Shown in pieces: positions 13,637 through 16,793 of a stretch of DNA of 16,793 bases (positions are counted from its first letter, which is position 1; every line of letters starts with the position of its first letter). Below the pieces are notes generated by a model. That model saw only the letters and a list, made by a program, of their open reading frames with translations. It made no database searches and had not been told where the DNA came from. Made by a program: the position numbers and the translations under genes. Source of the DNA: Christensenella sp. UBA6406 (GTDB lineage: Bacteria > Bacillota > Clostridia > Christensenellales > UBA1242); contig DJPS01000042.1 of the NCBI GenBank assembly GCA_002438625.1, positions 1 to 16,793 on the forward strand, given 5' to 3'.

Positions 13637-14545
13637 TCACTTCCTTAAACTCAACCCTTTCCACATTCTCTTTCCATTAACCCTAGTCGCCTGCGAATAG
13701 ATTTTATTAATAGAATTTAACGCCACCAACGGCACATCCTTATTCCGCTCAAACAACTCAGGCAAATACTCGTCAGTTATAGGGTAACTCATATTCGCAT
13801 TTCCCACTTCAATCGTAACAGACGGCACTTTAAGCGTGTCAATAGACCAATCTTGATACCCACCAACACTCCCTTCACTCCTTTCCACCGTATACCCCGT
13901 TACTTCCGCTATATCACTCGCTATCTTCAAATTATCCGCCCTAGCCTTCGCATCCTGCGTATCAAACCCATAATAAATCACTTCCCCCCTTGTGTGATAA
14001 TCAATAGTCATAGCAGGCATATTTTTAAGCGAAAAATCTATAAGCGACCTAACCTCACGCTCACTATTAGGATAATAACCCACAAAATTTGCAGGTGCAG
14101 GACAAAACACATTCTGCACCCCACCGCCCCAACCAGCATCAAAATTTACATTCATATCAACCGCATTCGCATTCGCCTTCCAATAAGAAAAATCTTCACT
14201 ACCATCATTAACTAGCAAAATGAACTCCCTTAACTTATCACACGGCAACTTGCTCGTTCCACTAAGCACCAAATTAACCCCATCAGGATTCATAAGCGGA
14301 ACAAAATAAAATCCCCCATTTATCTCTTTATTATACAAATACCTAACCATCTCTATAAGCAACAAACTTGTTACATATTCCCTTGCATGTATTGCCCCCG
14401 TAAGTATAATTTGCTTCCCCGTGTAATTCCCTATATGCACCCCATATATAGGCACTCCAAGCAAACTATATCCTACCCTAAATATGTCTACACCGCTAAG
14501 TTCGCCTAAACTTAGTATCTTCTCGTTTATCTCATCTACTGTCAT
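13637..14545 (-). CDS. M14-family zinc peptidase (gamma-D-glutamyl-DAP endopeptidase type)
   Basis: A 302-residue M14 metallopeptidase. Zinc ligands are H53 and E56 in IHAREYVT (52-59) and H184 in DYHTRGE (182-188); the catalytic Glu is E246 in TIEVGN (244-249). PLMNPDGV (83-90) and NAVDMNVNF (127-135) are also family positions. The latter resembles the endopeptidases that cut the D-Glu/meso-diaminopimelate bond of wall peptides (Bacillus ENP1 type), which replace the Asn-Arg pair of classical carboxypeptidases. There is no signal peptide or LysM domain, so the enzyme looks cytoplasmic, suited to muropeptide recycling or to spore/mother-cell use. The ATG at 14545 follows AAAAGGTGG (12-base spacing) and a good promoter. 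It is a stand-alone gene, followed by about 290 gene-free bases before tadA. Specificity is inferred. Confidence 0.88.
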   Translation of the reverse strand: MTVDEINEKILSLGELSGVDIFRVGYSLLGVPIYGVHIGNYTGKQIILTGAIHAREYVTSLLLIEMVRYLYNKEINGGFYFVPLMNPDGVNLVLSGTSKLPCDKLREFILLVNDGSEDFSYWKANANAVDMNVNFDAGWGGGVQNVFCPAPANFVGYYPNSEREVRSLIDFSLKNMPAMTIDYHTRGEVIYYGFDTQDAKARADNLKIASDIAEVTGYTVERSEGSVGGYQDWSIDTLKVPSVTIEVGNANMSYPITDEYLPELFERNKDVPLVALNSINKIYSQATRVNGKRMWKGLSLRK

Positions 14546-14569
14546 ATATATCTTTAACCACCTTTTACT

Positions 14570-14597
14570 ATTCTATTTCGCTTAACTTTATTTGCAA
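14570..14597 (-). promoter_or_regulatory. Promoter of the M14 peptidase gene
   Basis: Minus-strand TTGCAA (14597-14592), 16 bases, TAGAAT (14575-14570, 5/6). It lies between the terminator at 14619-14658 and the peptidase start. Confidence 0.6.
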
Positions 14598-14618
14598 AAT
14601 ATATATATGCTGAATAAC

Positions 14619-14658
14619 AAAAAAAAGTGACAACCCCTTAAATTGCCACTTCTTTTTT
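14619..14658 (-). terminator. Intrinsic terminator upstream of the M14 gene
   Basis: On the minus strand 15 bases (14658-14643 side) pair with 14633-14619, with G-U pairs at two positions and a 9-base loop; eight Ts follow. On the plus strand the same stem has A-C mismatches, so the minus direction is better. It lies about 630 bases past the surface-protein stop, ending either a long 3' untranslated region or an unrecognised short transcript. Confidence 0.7.
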
Positions 14659-15291
14659 ATTTCAGCCCCCTTTTGACTTAAATTGATTTATTTATATTTA
14701 ATTTTTTTAAAATTGATTTTTATTTTATTCAATTTTAAATTTATCTTTTGTTACATTATTTTATGCATTACAAATATTGATAAAATTAATTTATTTTTAT
14801 TAAGTTGAATTACATAAATTTTTATTTACCTTATTTTAACTTTACCTTTTTAGAAATGCTACATTAATTATAAATTGATTTCTATTTTTTAATTTTATTT
14901 AGAAAATAATCCCGTTCTTGCCAATTTAAATTATTATCCAAATTACTCTTAAATAGATTATTTATTTTATATTTGTTTCTTATTTTTCTTTTGCTATAAT
15001 CCACATTTATTTTTTACTTAGATTATTATATCTTTCTTAACATGTTGTTTGTTTGATTTTTACTAATTTATAAATACTTTATCTTTTGTATTTCTTTAAA
15101 TTTATTTATCTTTTGTAATCTTATTATGTTTCTTGTTTTATGTTAATTGTGTTATTATTATTTATCATTTATTGTTACCATTAAAATCTATCATTTAAAT
15201 GTGCTAATATTGTATAAATAGATTTTAATCTTATTTATTTTTTATAGATATAAATTTATTTGATATCCTTTTTATCTTTTCCTATCTTTCA
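14659..15291. other. Gene-free, very A/T-rich stretch after the surface-protein gene
   Basis: No open frame of useful length with a ribosome site was found on either strand. The plus strand is strongly T-rich. It contains the 12-mer TTTATCTTTTGT three times (14740-14751, 15078-15089, 15105-15116) and an inverted repeat (TTAAAATCTAT 15181-15191 with its complement at 15218-15228) whose loop holds the palindrome CATTTAAATG. No tRNA or convincing promoter was seen. Confidence 0.6.
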
Positions 15292-16793
15292 TCATCCACT
15301 TACATATGATGCAGTTTTTCCATCACTTGATAATCGCCACGTCTTTCCATTATATGTAAATGTTGCACCAACTTGCAACACCTTCCTAAGACTACCACCA
15401 TAATAATAGTAACTTGTACTTGCACTTAATTTGTTACTTGTTGTTATTTTATCGCTGCTATTAAATATGTTGGTATAAGTATATGTTGTATGTAAACTTG
15501 TTGTCCAATTATGTGAGTATTCTATCTTTTTCTCACAACATCCAGTCGCTGATTGACTTGTCGCTCCACAACATGTCCACTTCTTTGCTGTCGGGTTTTC
15601 ACTACACGAATCTCCAGCCATTTGACCAGGCAATGTTGTCCCACATAATTTACATGTATGCTCCGTATAACAATACCCTGTACAATATGATGCTGATTTA
15701 CCACATATACTACAATAACATGAGCCCCATGAATGAGAACCACTATCCCATGTAGATGCATCTGTTCTAGCATCACATATATTACAGTACCATCCATATT
15801 TAAAAGCTCCTTCCTTCGTTTTGCTCCCAGCATAATGCGGTCTTATATTATGAGAATAACCCACTGTTTTTCCCCAACTGTGATTTCCATATTGTTGTTC
15901 ATAATTCCCACTATGGAAATTTGTTGTTACAGCATAACATTTACCACTTGAAGGACTTCCCGTACCATGCTTTGAATTTGTACAATACGTTGAAGTTTCT
16001 TCATCTTCAGTACAACTTGTTCCATAATACTTACTTCCATACGCTATGACACTTGTTCTGCCAAATGTTGTCTCCATATTAAGTGGCGTTACTTCCCAAT
16101 ATGCATATAAAGTTATTGCCACCTTTTTATCATAACTCCTTGCACTTGTCATACTGCTTGTGTAATATTGCGTTCCATTTCCTCCTGTTGAACTGTAATA
16201 TCCCTTAAATGTATACCCACTTCTTGTAGGCTTTGTAGCACTTGGCATTGCACTTCCGTATTTTGCCACTACACTACTACTTCCGCCACTTCCGCCTTGC
16301 TTGTCAAATGTTACTGTATAGCCAGTTATTGCCCATATTGCATACAATGTCGTGTCACTACTTAACTCTATCGCTTGCCCTGCACTGTATTCCGCACTGC
16401 TTGCTCCGCTACTGCTTGCCCATCCTTTAAAGGTGTAACCATCACTCCTTGTTGGTATTGTGCTAGGTATGCTTACCTTTGGATATGTGTAATTTCCAAA
16501 CCCTGTATAATAGGCAACTCCACTCACTGCCCCTGGTACATTACTTACACTGCTTACACTACCACTAAAACTAAGCGTGTTCGTTGCTGTAAATATTGGA
16601 TACATAATTACATCACTACCAGGCATTGAAAATTTATCATCACTTGTTATTCCCCTAGTTGCCGTGCTTGTTGTATTCCAACCTATAAATTTCCATCCAC
16701 CACTCTTGCTTGGCGGTGTACCTGTATATTTACTTGCTGGGTCAGAAATAGATGTTCCTGGGCTAACTTCAACAGATTGCAAAATCTGTCCAT
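15292..16793 (-). CDS. Surface/secreted protein with InlB B-type repeats, C-terminal part (partial)
   Basis: The frame is open through the right edge (reading about GQILQSVEV before the first internal TTG), so about 500 C-terminal residues of a longer protein are seen. Numbering from the TTG at 16782: residues about 1-66, 70-152 and 153-230 are three Listeria-Bacteroides (Flg_new/InlB B) repeats, the last closest to consensus (YTVTFDKQGG, RSGYTFKGYY, ITLYAYW). Such repeats occur in extracellular adhesins. Residues 257-416 have 17 cysteines, including CxxC pairs at 333/336, 357/360 and 377/380, with His and Trp in HSWG-type contexts (301-304, 350-353), suggesting metal-binding or disulfide-linked small modules. 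The C-terminus (about 430-496) is Ser/Thr/Tyr-rich and has no LPxTG or membrane anchor. Base composition is visibly richer in G+C than the neighbours, and the gene is very Ser/Thr/Gly/Tyr-rich. The export signal would lie outside the window. Confidence 0.85.
   Translation of the reverse strand, partial: GQILQSVEVSPGTSISDPASKYTGTPPSKSGGWKFIGWNTTSTATRGITSDDKFSMPGSDVIMYPIFTATNTLSFSGSVSSVSNVPGAVSGVAYYTGFGNYTYPKVSIPSTIPTRSDGYTFKGWASSSGASSAEYSAGQAIELSSDTTLYAIWAITGYTVTFDKQGGSGGSSSVVAKYGSAMPSATKPTRSGYTFKGYYSSTGGNGTQYYTSSMTSARSYDKKVAITLYAYWEVTPLNMETTFGRTSVIAYGSKYYGTSCTEDEETSTYCTNSKHGTGSPSSGKCYAVTTNFHSGNYEQQYGNHSWGKTVGYSHNIRPHYAGSKTKEGAFKYGWYCNICDARTDASTWDSGSHSWGSCYCSICGKSASYCTGYCYTEHTCKLCGTTLPGQMAGDSCSENPTAKKWTCCGATSQSATGCCEKKIEYSHNWTTSLHTTYTYTNIFNSSDKITTSNKLSASTSYYYYGGSLRKVLQVGATFTYNGKTWRLSSDGKTASYVSG
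15535..16014 (-). other. Cysteine-rich CxxC module region of the surface protein
   Basis: This part encodes 17 Cys in 160 residues, with three CxxC pairs (for example YCNIC, CSICG and CKLCG) plus CC doublets at 404-405 and 415-416. The pattern resembles repeated zinc-ribbon-like or disulfide knuckles. No named domain was recognised with confidence. Confidence 0.6.

Noticed and set aside
13853..14215. A 120-codon plus-strand open frame
   Set aside because: It lies antisense within the M14 peptidase gene, whose zinc-site residues fix the true frame; the Ile/Arg/Pro/Thr-rich product has no recognisable domain.
15522..15833. A 103-codon minus-strand frame overlapping the Cys-rich region
   Set aside because: It overlaps, out of frame, the surface-protein frame that carries the InlB B-type repeats and CxxC modules.

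Overview
The window is low-GC (visibly A/T-dominated) bacterial chromosome from a Gram-positive, Clostridia-like member of the Firmicutes. The lineage is inferred from gene content and signals: sepF beside lspA, a WalJ/YycJ nuclease-like protein, a SpoVB/MurJ-type flippase, a DUF378 (YuzA-like) protein, strong AGGAGG-type ribosome sites, sigma-A-like promoters (often extended -10) and U-tract terminators. No tRNA, rRNA, CRISPR array, transposase or phage gene was seen. Species cannot be named from the sequence.

Layout. One gene reads rightward: a polytopic lipid/polysaccharide flippase (249-1778), closed by a bidirectional terminator. Everything else recognised as coding reads leftward. From right to left: (a) the C-terminal part of a secreted or surface protein with Listeria-Bacteroides (InlB B-type) repeats and a cysteine-rich module (15292-16793, cut by the window edge), followed by about 630 bases of gene-free, very A/T-rich DNA and a terminator; (b) an M14-family peptidase and tadA, each with its own promoter; (c) a helical protein of unknown function plus a DUF378 membrane protein, ending at a terminator; (d) a probable operon of a YghO/BcerS-like acyltransferase, sepF and lspA, with a promoter at its head and a terminator at its end; (e) a single gene for an exported, very acidic protein with a seven-cysteine cluster; (f) walJ plus a seven-or-more-pass LPG_synthase_TM-family (YbhN-like) protein; (g) murI; (h) a two-gene membrane-protein module of unknown function.

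The recognised genes have an envelope theme: D-glutamate supply (murI), lipid-linked precursor transport (flippase), lipoprotein maturation (lspA), Z-ring anchoring (sepF), phospholipid-related membrane proteins and a wall-peptide-type M14 peptidase. Several starts were moved from the longest frame using ribosome sites and promoters (notably walJ, lspA, the YghO-like gene, the DUF378 gene and the 495-residue gene).

The most striking non-coding signal is at 11308-11441. A perfect-consensus rightward promoter (TTGACA, 16 bases, TATAAT) is followed about 100 bases later by a strong terminator, with no meaningful ORF between them, which predicts a small RNA. Other points are murI and tadA, whose -10 elements sit only 6-7 bases before the ATG and which lack a Shine-Dalgarno (possible leaderless mRNAs), a three-copy 43-residue repeat in an unknown membrane protein, and a CCGATT motif recurring downstream of consecutive genes.
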